DNA of 16,209 nucleotides, from the NCBI GenBank assembly GCA_964613675.1, contig CAZTIH010000051.1, forward strand, positions 1 to 16,209, given 5' to 3'. Position 1 is the first letter of the stretch; every line of letters begins with the position of its first letter. The notes under the pieces are model-generated. The model had not been told where the DNA came from. It was given only the letters and a program-made list of their open reading frames with translations, and did no database searches. The translations under genes were made by a program, and so were the position numbers. Positions 1 through 6,826 of this stretch are shown one piece after another. This DNA comes from DAIUCA01 sp964613675 (lineage in GTDB: Bacteria; Pseudomonadota; Gammaproteobacteria; Competibacterales; Competibacteraceae).

Positions 1-464
1 AGCGGCCCTGAAGTCGTAGCGCCCGCCCCCGCTACCCACGCCCCTTTCGGACGCAGCGTCGAGAAGCAATAACCAATTCCGCAACCCGCTTTAAGCGTAA
101 GTCCCGCCTCGTGAACGCAGCGAAGAATGCCGTCCATCGAATCGGGAATGTGGTCGCTGACCGTGCAGTTAATCAGAGAAGTTTCGGGCTTATAGAACTG
201 AGCGCCGGCATTGGACATGATCCGCCCGGCTGGGATCGCGCCGTTCTGCATTGCCCACAGGAATTGTGACTCCCAATGCGCTTGCAGATCAGAAGTTTTC
301 TCGACTTCTGCAATGGCTTTGGCCACGCGCCGAAAAGAGTCCTCAACCGTCTCGTCAATGACTTGACCTTGCTTGGTTTTGAGACGGTATTTCTTATCCC
401 AAATGTCGTACGACGCAGGTTGCAAATGAGTTGAACGCAAAGGAATGGTGTTCATAAAAATCAT
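1..464 (-). CDS. nrdJ: Adenosylcobalamin-dependent (class II) ribonucleotide reductase, N-terminal part, cut by window edge
   Basis: Class II ribonucleotide reductase reduces ribonucleotides to deoxyribonucleotides using adenosylcobalamin as radical source, so it works with or without oxygen. The reading frame is open from the ATG at 464 to the left edge, giving about 154 residues. They include QPASYDIWDKKYRLKT near the N-terminus, AIPAGRIMSNAGA, INCTVS (probably the first redox cysteine), SMDGILRCVHEAGLTLKAGC, GCGIGY and STLRPKGAWVAGAGA. This order and wording match the N-terminus of Pseudomonas-type NrdJ as I know it. A second in-frame ATG at 455 is an equally good start; neither has a strong Shine-Dalgarno sequence. 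The catalytic radical cysteine and C-terminal half lie outside the window. The gene is divergent from the lipoprotein pair. I am confident of the family; that the gene is intact beyond the edge is assumed. Confidence 0.92.
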   Translation of the reverse strand, partial: MIFMNTIPLRSTHLQPASYDIWDKKYRLKTKQGQVIDETVEDSFRRVAKAIAEVEKTSDLQAHWESQFLWAMQNGAIPAGRIMSNAGAQFYKPETSLINCTVSDHIPDSMDGILRCVHEAGLTLKAGCGIGYCFSTLRPKGAWVAGAGATTSGP

Positions 465-466
465 TT

Positions 467-494
467 AGGCTTAGTGGAAGTTCATATTAAGCCT
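467..494. repeat. Short inverted repeat in the nrdJ leader
   Basis: AGGCTTA (467-473) and TAAGCCT (488-494) are 7-base inverted arms separated by 14 bases, directly before the nrdJ start codon. The right arm abuts the larger dyad at 494-519, so the leader could fold into two consecutive stem-loops, the nearer one covering the translation initiation region. With only 7 bases per arm, chance cannot be excluded. Confidence 0.3.
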
Positions 495-519
495 TTGTGA
501 GATCACGATGGCTCACAAA
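494..519. promoter_or_regulatory. Perfect inverted repeat in the nrdJ / lipoprotein divergent region (possible operator)
   Basis: TTTGTGAG (494-501) and CTCACAAA (512-519) are perfect 8-base inverted arms around a 10-base spacer. On the minus strand a good -10 hexamer (TATCAT, plus-strand 526-531) lies just upstream, so the dyad would overlap or immediately follow the nrdJ transcription start. That is a common operator position, but the dyad could also form a hairpin at the 5' end of the mRNA. It does not fit the NrdR box, and I see no B12-box of a cobalamin riboswitch. The spacing also differs from a canonical CRP site (TGTGA-N6-TCACA). The symmetry is seen; the role is inferred. Confidence 0.4.
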
Positions 520-545
520 ACTGAAATGATAAATTAGTTACACTC

Positions 546-573
546 TTGATACGAAATGCCCCGAGATTAAAGT
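546..573 (+). promoter_or_regulatory. Possible sigma-70 promoter for the lipoprotein pair
   Basis: TTGATA (546-551), a 16-base spacer and TAAAGT (568-573) match the -35 and -10 consensus at 5 of 6 and 4 of 6 positions. They lie about 70 bases ahead of the chosen start at 645. An alternative is TTGTAG with TATAGT slightly downstream. The assignment is made by eye from base composition and spacing only. Confidence 0.3.
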
Positions 574-644
574 GTTGTAGTCACGATTGGGGTTTTATAG
601 TCTCCACAACAATTTTGTTTTTGGGATACCAAACCGAGGGGCTT

Positions 645-1199
645 ATGCGCACATCCCTGTTTTCCATGTTGGTCGTTTTAGGTGCGATGGGATGTTCTCC
701 CATTCCGTTTCCAACCGTCGCCGAACCCACACCTCAACCGCAATTACTCGCCGCCAAGCATTGGAAAGATGTCGCAGTCGATGTCTCCAACCGCATGAGT
801 AGCGCTTTGGCGGATGTTCGCGATCAGGGGTTGGTGGTTCACATTCAGCCACCCGAACGCAGCACGATGTTCAGCAACGCGTTCGCCGAGCTGTTGCGGA
901 CGGAAATGTTGCAACGGGGCTTTGGCGTGACGGCCAATCCCAATGAAGCCCAGCTGATGATGACATTTGCTGTGCTCGATGGAGGCCCTGCGGGTTACTA
1001 CGCCATGGGCACCTCACCGGCGGATCCTATTGGCGTGGTGGATCGAGATATTGTGCTGACCATTGCGGCGTTTAGCGGTGAACGCTTTGTGACGCGCATT
1101 TCCGATGTGTACTACATCAAAGCCGATACGGTGGGCGAATACATTGCCCGCGGTCCCGTCCCCATGCCCATGCGCAACATCGAGGTAATTGGTCCATGA
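645..1199 (+). CDS. Outer-membrane lipoprotein of unknown function, partner of a FlgO-domain protein
   Basis: I do not recognise a named family. The ATG at 645 is chosen because GAGGGG lies just upstream and it gives a proper type II signal peptide: MRTS, a hydrophobic stretch, then GAMGC with Cys17 as the lipidation site. The frame is open further upstream (to 546), but that part looks non-coding. Serine at +2 of the mature protein predicts outer-membrane sorting. A Pro-rich linker (about residues 20-34) precedes a globular domain of about 150 residues, with a predicted alternation of helix (DVSNRMSSALADV) and strands. Its layout recalls FlgO/TolB-N-like alpha/beta lipoproteins, but that is inference. 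The stop overlaps the next start by ATGA (1196-1199), so the two are translationally coupled and probably act together at the envelope. The protein has 184 residues. Confidence 0.75.
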   Translation: MRTSLFSMLVVLGAMGCSPIPFPTVAEPTPQPQLLAAKHWKDVAVDVSNRMSSALADVRDQGLVVHIQPPERSTMFSNAFAELLRTEMLQRGFGVTANPNEAQLMMTFAVLDGGPAGYYAMGTSPADPIGVVDRDIVLTIAAFSGERFVTRISDVYYIKADTVGEYIARGPVPMPMRNIEVIGP

Positions 1200-1744
1200 A
1201 ACTGACTCACTTTTTCGCGTTAACCCTAGTGGTTGCGATGCTAAACGGCTGTGCGGATTTCGATCAGTTCATGGCGCGGCATAATCGTCCGCAAGACCAA
1301 GATTTAGTCGAGAAAAGCTACGCCGCCGCCGATGCGATGTTGCAACAGGCCCCTTACTTGCGAGAAACCCGTCAGCCCATCCTCGTCGGCACTTTCGTCA
1401 ACGTGAATTCGCTTGAAAACTCGTCGAGTTTAGGGCGCATTGTGGCTGAACAGGTGGGGGCGCGTTTGGCCCAACAGGGACTGTCGGTGAAGGAAATGAA
1501 GTTGCGCGACTCGATTTTCATGGTGCGCGAAGGGGGCGAATTTGCGTTATCCCGCAGTGTGTTAGATGTCAGTCAGGCCCACGATGCCGCCGCCGTGGTC
1601 GCGGGCACCTATGCCATTGGACGCAATCGCGTGTACGTCAACGCCAGAATGATTCGCGCCGTCGATGGCGTGTTATTAGCCGCCCACGATTACAGCCTGT
1701 CGATTGGCCCCGACACGAAAGCGTTATTGGCCAGTCGTCAATAG
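1196..1744 (+). CDS. FlgO-domain outer-membrane lipoprotein
   Basis: The start codon is in a 4-base overlap with the previous gene and has GAGGT 9 bases upstream. The N-terminus is a lipoprotein signal (MKLTHFF, hydrophobic core, lipobox LNGC, Cys19); alanine at +2 predicts outer-membrane sorting. Residues about 39-168 resemble the FlgO domain: VEKSYAAADAML, PILVGTFVNVNSLENSSSLGRI, EQVGARLAQQGLSV, then FALSR and a strand-rich end with VVAGTYAIGRNRVYVNARMI. In Vibrio, FlgO is needed for flagellar stability and motility. Here no flagellar gene is in view, and FlgO domains also occur in proteins of unknown role, so I do not give the symbol flgO. Both members of the pair are lipoproteins and probably form an envelope complex. 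A terminator follows about 50 bases downstream. Length 182 residues. Confidence 0.8.
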   Translation: MKLTHFFALTLVVAMLNGCADFDQFMARHNRPQDQDLVEKSYAAADAMLQQAPYLRETRQPILVGTFVNVNSLENSSSLGRIVAEQVGARLAQQGLSVKEMKLRDSIFMVREGGEFALSRSVLDVSQAHDAAAVVAGTYAIGRNRVYVNARMIRAVDGVLLAAHDYSLSIGPDTKALLASRQ

Positions 1745-1794
1745 ACTAGAGATCTACGAACTCAAGCGTGGATGAATTGCAGATCCGTGATTTC

Positions 1795-1824
1795 AAAGAC
1801 CGCCCATGAAGGCGGTTTTTTTTT
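1795..1824 (+). terminator. Rho-independent terminator of the lipoprotein pair
   Basis: The stem ACCGCC (1799-1804) pairs with GGCGGT (1811-1816) around a 6-base loop and is followed by an uninterrupted run of T to 1824. Flanking A/T bases extend the stem. It sits 50 bases after the FlgO-type gene and isolates that transcript from the peptidase downstream. Confidence 0.88.
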
Positions 1825-1833
1825 AGGGTAAAA

Positions 1834-1902
1834 CCGACATTTTGTGGACGAGTGAATATGTCGATGTCGCGGGTTTGATGAATCTTGCAATTTATTTGCA
1901 AG
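1834..1902 (+). promoter_or_regulatory. Leader region of the M16C peptidase with a perfect stem-loop
   Basis: CTTGCAA (1884-1890) and TTGCAAG (1896-1902) form a perfect 7-base inverted repeat around TTTAT, 38 bases before the chosen peptidase start. A weak promoter-like pair lies upstream (CCGACA at 1834, 17-base spacer, TATGTC at 1857), which would put the hairpin in the 5' untranslated leader. No T-run follows, so it is not a terminator; an operator or mRNA stabiliser is possible. The repeat is seen; the promoter is a weak guess. Confidence 0.3.
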
Positions 1903-1940
1903 TCACAATGCTCGTGAACAAAACAACGAGATCCACGAAT

Positions 1941-4868
1941 ATGAATTCATCCCCTCATCCGGCGACGCCTGCGGCATCGTTTACGCTTGAGCGCCAACAG
2001 TTCATCGAGGCGCTTAATGTGGACTACCAGGCGTTTCGTCACCTAAAAACGGGCGCTAAACACATCCATCTCGCGACGCATGATCCGCACAATGCGTTTC
2101 TCGTCTCGTTTTTGACGGTGCCCCAGGATTCAACCGGGGTGGCCCACATTCTCGAACACACGGCTTTGTGTGGCAGTCGCCGTTTTCCGGTACGGGATCC
2201 GTTTTTCATGATGACCCGTCGTTCTCTGAATACTTTCATGAATGCACTGACGGCCAGTGACTGGACGGCCTATCCCTTTGCCAGTCTGAACCGTAAAGAT
2301 TTTCTGAACCTACTCGACGTGTATCTGGATGCGGCCTTTTTCCCCAATCTACACGCTCTCGATTTTGCCCAAGAAGGCCACCGCCTCGACTTTGCACAAA
2401 CTGATGATTTGCAAAGCGATTTAGTGTTCAAGGGCGTAGTTTTTAATGAGATGAAAGGGGCGATGAGTTCGCCTGTACAGCGGTTATCGCAAACCGTCGA
2501 ATCGGCGCTATTTCCCAGCATTACTTATCACTACAACAGTGGTGGTGAACCTTTCGAGATTCCAAATCTGACACACGAGCAGCTCGTAGCCTTCCATCGC
2601 CGTCATTATCACCCGTCGAATGCGGTGTTTATGACTTATGGAGACCTGCCAGCCTGCACACTACAAGATCAGTTTGAAGAGAAAGTGCTACAGCATTTCG
2701 AGGCACTAGATGTTGCAGATTTAGCGATTCCGACTGAACGGCGATTTACGGCGCCCCAGACGGTAAATGCGACTTATGCCCTCGCTAAAACCGAGAAAGT
2801 CGCTAAGAAAACGCATATCGTCATGGGATGGCTGCTGGGAAGAAACGACGATCCCAAAGCGGTTCTGCAAGGAAAACTGTTATCTGATGTGTTGCTAGAC
2901 AACAGCAGTTCGCCCCTTCGTCTCGCCCTCGAAACGACAAAATTGGGGTCGGCGCCTTCGCCACTGTGCGGTTTTGACGAAAGTACGCGGGAAATGACGT
3001 TCTGCGCTGGGTTACAGGGTTCAGAACCCGAACACGCTCAAGCCGTTGAGCAGCTCATCTTGGAGACTTTGCAGAAGGTCGCTGAAGAGGGGGTGCCACC
3101 CTCGGCCGTTGAAGCGATGTTGCATCAAATCGAACTTCATCAACGTGAAATTACCGGAGACGGGTTCCCTTACGGGTTACAACTCCTCATGCGGGGCTTG
3201 ACACCGGCGCTTCACGGGGGGGATCCGGTGGCCCTCCTCGACATGGATGAGTTGCTACAACAGATTCATCAAGACATCAAAAATCCTAATTTTATCAAAG
3301 ATTTATGTCGTCAATGGTTGTTAGAGAATCCGCATCGAGTGCGCGTGGTGTTATCGCCGGATACCGAACTGGGGGACGCCCAAAATGCCGCTGAAAAGGC
3401 ACGATTAGCGAGTCTCAAGGCACAACTCGACGATCAGGCGCTACAGTCTATTAAGCGGCTCAACGAAGATTTGGCGATCCGTCAGGCCCAGCAGGATGAT
3501 CCGAATGTATTGCCCAAAGTGACGCGTGCAGATGTAGGTGACATGCGACCGTTTCCGCATTCACAAAAAACGCTGTTGGGTCAAACTCCGATCACTTTTT
3601 ACGCCCAGGGCACGAACGGCCTGATCTACCAACAAGCGATTGTGACGCTGCCCGCGATGCCCGAGCGGTTAATCGAGCGATTACCCCTGTTTAGCCAATT
3701 ATTGACGGAGTTGGGGTGTGGGGGGGCGGACTATTTAACGGTACAGGCGCAACAGGCGGCGGTCTGCGGTGCGTTATCGGCACGCCCTTTTTTCCGTCCT
3801 GAACGTGATGATTACACGCGAGTATCGGGGGTGTGGTCCCTGACGACGAAGGGGTTGTATCGCAATCTTGATGGACTGAATCAGTTGTTTACCAACACTT
3901 TTTTCCATCCGCGTTTCGATGAACGCCAGCGCGTGCGGGAACTGATTGGGCAATTGCGAACCCGTCGTGAGTCGTCGATAACGGGCCGTGCACATAGTTT
4001 GGCGATGTTGGCGGCGAATGCGGGATTGAGTCCGTTGGCGGCGTGGAACCACCGTTGGGACGGGCTTGCGGGGGTGCAGTGGATTAAACAACTCGACGAT
4101 GCCATTCAAAATAGTGAGGATTCATTGGATGAATTGCTCAATGATTTCAAAATGTTACACGAGTTGTTGTTGAATGCGCCTCGGCAACTGCTGCTGGTTG
4201 CGGAGGGGTCTCAACAGGCAAAGGGAATCGCTCAGTTGACGAGTGATTGGACAACGACCCCCGTTGCGAACGAGCGGCTGTGGTTGACGGCGCCACCGCG
4301 TACGGTCAAAGAGGGGTGGAGCACTTCGACGGCCGTGAATTTCTGTGCGATGGCCTACCCCGTGACCTCAGAACACCGACCAGACGCCCCAGCATTACGG
4401 GTACTGGCGGAATTTTTGCGCAATGGGTATCTGCATCGAGCGATTCGGGAGCAGGGCGGCGCGTATGGTGGCGGTGCGAGTTACAACTCAGATACTCGGA
4501 GTTTTCGATTCTATTCGTACCGCGATCCCCGTTTGACAGAAACGTTAGCCGATTTCCACGAGGCCGTCGCGTGGTTACAACAGACTTCGCACGACGATCG
4601 GTCATTAGAAGAGGCGGTGTTGGGGGTGATTGGCGGGGTGGATAAGCCGGGTTCACCCGCAGGAGAAGCGATTGCGGCATTTTTCCTCGAACTATTTGGG
4701 CGTGACGAGGCATTTTGTCGTGAACAGCGCGAGGCGTTGTTGCGGGTGACGGTGGCGGATTTACAGCGGGTGGCAGCGCAGTATTTACGGCCCGAAATCG
4801 TCAACATCGCGGTGGTGAGCAGTGCAGAACGGCTCAAAACCACCGATTTGACGGTGATCGCTCTCTGA
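1941..4868 (+). CDS. M16C zinc metallopeptidase (presequence protease / insulinase family)
   Basis: This is a clamshell metallopeptidase that degrades peptides, related to mitochondrial PreP and pitrilysin-type enzymes. In the 975-residue protein the inverted zinc motif HILEH is at residues 69-73, within GVAHILEHTALCGS. The third zinc ligand is probably Glu170 in VFNEMKG, about 97 residues after the second His as in PreP. The C-terminal half carries the paired-domain motif REQGGAYGGGASY, which helps bind substrate. Length and order fit M16C enzymes that carry both halves in one chain. I see no signal peptide, so it is probably cytoplasmic. The frame is open back to 1842, but the family starts near FTLERQQF, which favours ATG 1941; ATG 1908 is an alternative, and neither has a good Shine-Dalgarno. 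The stop abuts the EamA gene, so they probably share a transcript. Bacterial members usually clear oligopeptides; the substrate here is unknown. Confidence 0.93.
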   Translation: MNSSPHPATPAASFTLERQQFIEALNVDYQAFRHLKTGAKHIHLATHDPHNAFLVSFLTVPQDSTGVAHILEHTALCGSRRFPVRDPFFMMTRRSLNTFMNALTASDWTAYPFASLNRKDFLNLLDVYLDAAFFPNLHALDFAQEGHRLDFAQTDDLQSDLVFKGVVFNEMKGAMSSPVQRLSQTVESALFPSITYHYNSGGEPFEIPNLTHEQLVAFHRRHYHPSNAVFMTYGDLPACTLQDQFEEKVLQHFEALDVADLAIPTERRFTAPQTVNATYALAKTEKVAKKTHIVMGWLLGRNDDPKAVLQGKLLSDVLLDNSSSPLRLALETTKLGSAPSPLCGFDESTREMTFCAGLQGSEPEHAQAVEQLILETLQKVAEEGVPPSAVEAMLHQIELHQREITGDGFPYGLQLLMRGLTPALHGGDPVALLDMDELLQQIHQDIKNPNFIKDLCRQWLLENPHRVRVVLSPDTELGDAQNAAEKARLASLKAQLDDQALQSIKRLNEDLAIRQAQQDDPNVLPKVTRADVGDMRPFPHSQKTLLGQTPITFYAQGTNGLIYQQAIVTLPAMPERLIERLPLFSQLLTELGCGGADYLTVQAQQAAVCGALSARPFFRPERDDYTRVSGVWSLTTKGLYRNLDGLNQLFTNTFFHPRFDERQRVRELIGQLRTRRESSITGRAHSLAMLAANAGLSPLAAWNHRWDGLAGVQWIKQLDDAIQNSEDSLDELLNDFKMLHELLLNAPRQLLLVAEGSQQAKGIAQLTSDWTTTPVANERLWLTAPPRTVKEGWSTSTAVNFCAMAYPVTSEHRPDAPALRVLAEFLRNGYLHRAIREQGGAYGGGASYNSDTRSFRFYSYRDPRLTETLADFHEAVAWLQQTSHDDRSLEEAVLGVIGGVDKPGSPAGEAIAAFFLELFGRDEAFCREQREALLRVTVADLQRVAAQYLRPEIVNIAVVSSAERLKTTDLTVIAL

Positions 4869-5710
4869 AAACGGTCGCATTAACCGCGTTATCGTTCGGT
4901 GCATTGGGGATCGCCTTTGCACCGATTTTTGTGCGCTTAAGCGAAGCCGATCCCGTAGCAACGGCGTTTTGGCGATTGGGAATCGCGTTATTGATTTTGG
5001 GTGCATGGCCCAATTCACCGCCGAAAGTCGTCTTAACGTCCCATCATCACCGATGGATTTGGATTGGCGGGCTGGCCTTTGCGGGGGACATGGCGTTATG
5101 GCACTACTCCATCCACTTTACGACGATTGCCAATGCGACCCTTTTTGCGAATGTGGCACCGATTTTTGTCACGCTGATTTGTTGCTTGGCCTTTGGTCAT
5201 CGGTTTGGGGCGCAATTTCTTTTAGGACTGCTGCTTTCGCTGATGGGGGTTTTTCTGCTGGCGGGCACGGGCGTCAGCATTGGGCCTAATCAAATTTTAG
5301 GCGATGCGTTGAGCCTGTTGTGCGCGGTGTTTTACGCGGGATACCTAGTAAGCGTGGCGGAATTGCGACGCGATTTGCCAACACTTTTAATCATGCGACG
5401 CACGGCCGCGATTTCGGCACCTGTGTTATTGGGCGTGGCGTGGTTGGCGGGCGAACGAATTTTGCCGCAAACCCTATACGGTTGGGCCATTTTAATTGGG
5501 CTAGGCGTCATCAGCCATGCGGGAGGGCAGGGGTTAATCACTTATGCCTTGGCGCATTTGCCGGTAGCGTTTTCGGCGCTAGGGCTGTTATTGCAACCGA
5601 TAGGGGCGGCGGTGATTGCGTGGTGGCTGTTTGACGAGGGATTGATGGGGTGGCAGTGGTTGGGGGCCGCGATCATTTTGGTCGGGATTTACTTGGCACG
5701 ACGTTATTGA
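4865..5710 (+). CDS. EamA/DMT-superfamily permease, probably starting at CTG
   Basis: This is an inner-membrane transporter of the drug/metabolite type with about ten membrane helices in two tandem EamA halves (roughly residues 5-125 and 140-280). Visible signatures are the first-half stretch FANVAPIFVTL followed by GLLLSLMGVFLLAG, and the second-half GLLLQPIGAAVIAWWLF with the closing LGAAIILVGIYLARR. No ATG or GTG start is available. TTG at 4904 would remove half of the first helix. CTG at 4865 restores the whole helix (VALTALSFGALGIAFAPIF) and overlaps the peptidase stop as CTGA, exactly like the ATGA junctions elsewhere in this window. I therefore prefer 4865 (281 residues), but this is inference. 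The substrate cannot be read from sequence; members move amino acids, nucleosides or other metabolites. The nickel/cobalt importer begins 11 bases downstream. Confidence 0.85.
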   Translation: MKTVALTALSFGALGIAFAPIFVRLSEADPVATAFWRLGIALLILGAWPNSPPKVVLTSHHHRWIWIGGLAFAGDMALWHYSIHFTTIANATLFANVAPIFVTLICCLAFGHRFGAQFLLGLLLSLMGVFLLAGTGVSIGPNQILGDALSLLCAVFYAGYLVSVAELRRDLPTLLIMRRTAAISAPVLLGVAWLAGERILPQTLYGWAILIGLGVISHAGGQGLITYALAHLPVAFSALGLLLQPIGAAVIAWWLFDEGLMGWQWLGAAIILVGIYLARRY

Positions 5711-5721
5711 AGTGAGGGGCG

Positions 5722-6336
5722 ATGCACTTAGTCGATGGGGTGGTGAGCCATGCGGTGTTGTGGGGGGGCGGTGCAGTCGGCGCGTTAGGGGTCATGTGGG
5801 GGTTACGGCGACTGACGCCTGAGCAACTGCCGCAGACGGCGTTGTTGAGCGCGGTATTTTACACGGCGGCCCTGATTCACATTCCGATTGGGCCGACGAG
5901 TGCGCATCTCATTTTGAATGGGGTCATCGGGTTATTGTTGGGGATACGGGCATTTCCGGCGATTTTCGTCGCATTGCTATTGCAGGCGCTCATGTTTGGA
6001 TTTGGGGGACTGTTGGTGTTGCCGCTCAACACATTGAATTTGGCTTTACCTGCGGTCGTATGTGGGGCAATTGGTCGTTGGGGATTGCGAAAATTCCCGC
6101 GCTGGCGATTTTTTTGGGGGATGTGCGTTGGAGGCGGGGCGGTGTTATTGGCGTCGTTGCTGGTCGCATTGAGCCTTGGGTTAAGTGACAGGGCATTTTG
6201 GCCCGCCATCTATCTGTTGTGGATCAGCCAATTTCCGTTATGGATTGTCGAGATGTTTGTCACGGCCTTCGCGATCAATTTACTTTGCCAACTCAAACCC
6301 GAGCTGTTTAGGTCGCCATGTCAAAATTTGCGTTGA
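5722..6336 (+). CDS. ECF nickel/cobalt transporter, substrate-binding S component (CbiM/NikM family)
   Basis: This is the membrane-embedded subunit that binds the metal ion in an energy-coupling-factor importer. The start is fixed by GAGGGG just upstream and by the N-terminal MHLVDG motif, equivalent to the MHIPDG of CbiM/NikM. In the family the Met1 amino group and His2 bind the metal directly. A second conserved stretch, HIPIGPTSAHLILNG, holds His53 and His62; His62 is the probable third ligand, matching His67 of NikM2 from the structural work. About six or seven hydrophobic helices fill the rest of 204 residues. Ni2+ and Co2+ cannot be told apart from this alone, so I give no symbol. The gene overlaps the next by 19 bases and belongs to a four-gene set with T and ATPase subunits. 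Confidence 0.92.
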   Translation: MHLVDGVVSHAVLWGGGAVGALGVMWGLRRLTPEQLPQTALLSAVFYTAALIHIPIGPTSAHLILNGVIGLLLGIRAFPAIFVALLLQALMFGFGGLLVLPLNTLNLALPAVVCGAIGRWGLRKFPRWRFFWGMCVGGGAVLLASLLVALSLGLSDRAFWPAIYLLWISQFPLWIVEMFVTAFAINLLCQLKPELFRSPCQNLR

Positions 6337-6809
6337 TTTTCCTAGGGTTAATCTCTACCCAAGCCTTTGGGCACGCGATGAAATTGTTTGTACAAGTGGA
6401 GGGTTACGAGATTAGCGGGTATGTCTATTTCTCTCCTGAGGTACGTGCGCGCGCGGTGTTAGTCGAACTGACCGATGAAAACGGTCTAGTTGATAAGCAA
6501 ACGACGAATGAGCAGGGAGAATTTCGGTTTACGGTGGACGCGGGGCGATTGTACGGATTAATTGCGGATGACGGCATGGGGCACGAAGCGGTGTGGCAGA
6601 TGGGAACCCCAATTGCGGTGGTCTTGGAACCTGAAATAGGGCAATCGAATGACTGTCAACAGATGGCGTCGCAGTTAGCGCAACAGATTAATCAATTGCG
6701 TCAAGAATTAGCGCATTACCGAGATCATCGCCATTGGCAAGATATGATGGGGGGCTTGGGTTATATCGCGGGTATTTTTGGACTATTCGCCTTATTCAGA
6801 CGCCACTAA
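6318..6809 (+). CDS. Periplasmic auxiliary subunit of the ECF Ni/Co importer (NikL/CbiL type)
   Basis: This fills the slot taken by CbiN in classic cobalt systems, but the architecture is that of NikL/CbiL-type proteins. It has a Sec signal peptide (residues 1-18, cleavage probably after QAFG), a mature N-terminus beginning with His19, and a small beta-sandwich domain (about 20-105) like carboxypeptidase-regulatory domains. That domain carries TNEQGEFRF and a second His in DDGMGHE (His89). A coiled coil (about 113-136) and one C-terminal helix (GGLGYIAGIFGLFALF, 145-160) ending in Arg-Arg-His follow. The N-terminal His may help load metal onto the S component, by analogy with the family. It overlaps cbiM/nikM by 19 bases, indicating coupled translation. 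The assignment rests on layout, motifs and position, not on a search. Confidence 0.8.
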   Translation: MSKFALIFLGLISTQAFGHAMKLFVQVEGYEISGYVYFSPEVRARAVLVELTDENGLVDKQTTNEQGEFRFTVDAGRLYGLIADDGMGHEAVWQMGTPIAVVLEPEIGQSNDCQQMASQLAQQINQLRQELAHYRDHRHWQDMMGGLGYIAGIFGLFALFRRH

Positions 6810-6826
6810 CTGGTTTAATTAAACGC

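Noticed and set aside
568..595. TAAAGT in front of the lipoprotein pair as a flagellar sigma-28 promoter
   Set aside because: The required GCCGATAA-like element is not present 11 bases downstream; the sequence there is G-rich and does not match.
465..644. Cobalamin riboswitch upstream of nrdJ
   Set aside because: I looked for the conserved B12-box on the minus strand and did not find it, and the space is short for the full element.
546..644. Extended N-terminus of the first lipoprotein
   Set aside because: It would bury the type II signal peptide internally, and a strong GAGGGG ribosome site lies right before the ATG at 645.
4306..4713. Long open frames on the minus strand inside the M16C peptidase gene (also 3774-4109 and 2270-2521)
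   Set aside because: Rich in Arg, Pro and Ser with no domain, no ribosome site, and fully inside a strongly supported gene on the other strand; they are shadows of its codon use.
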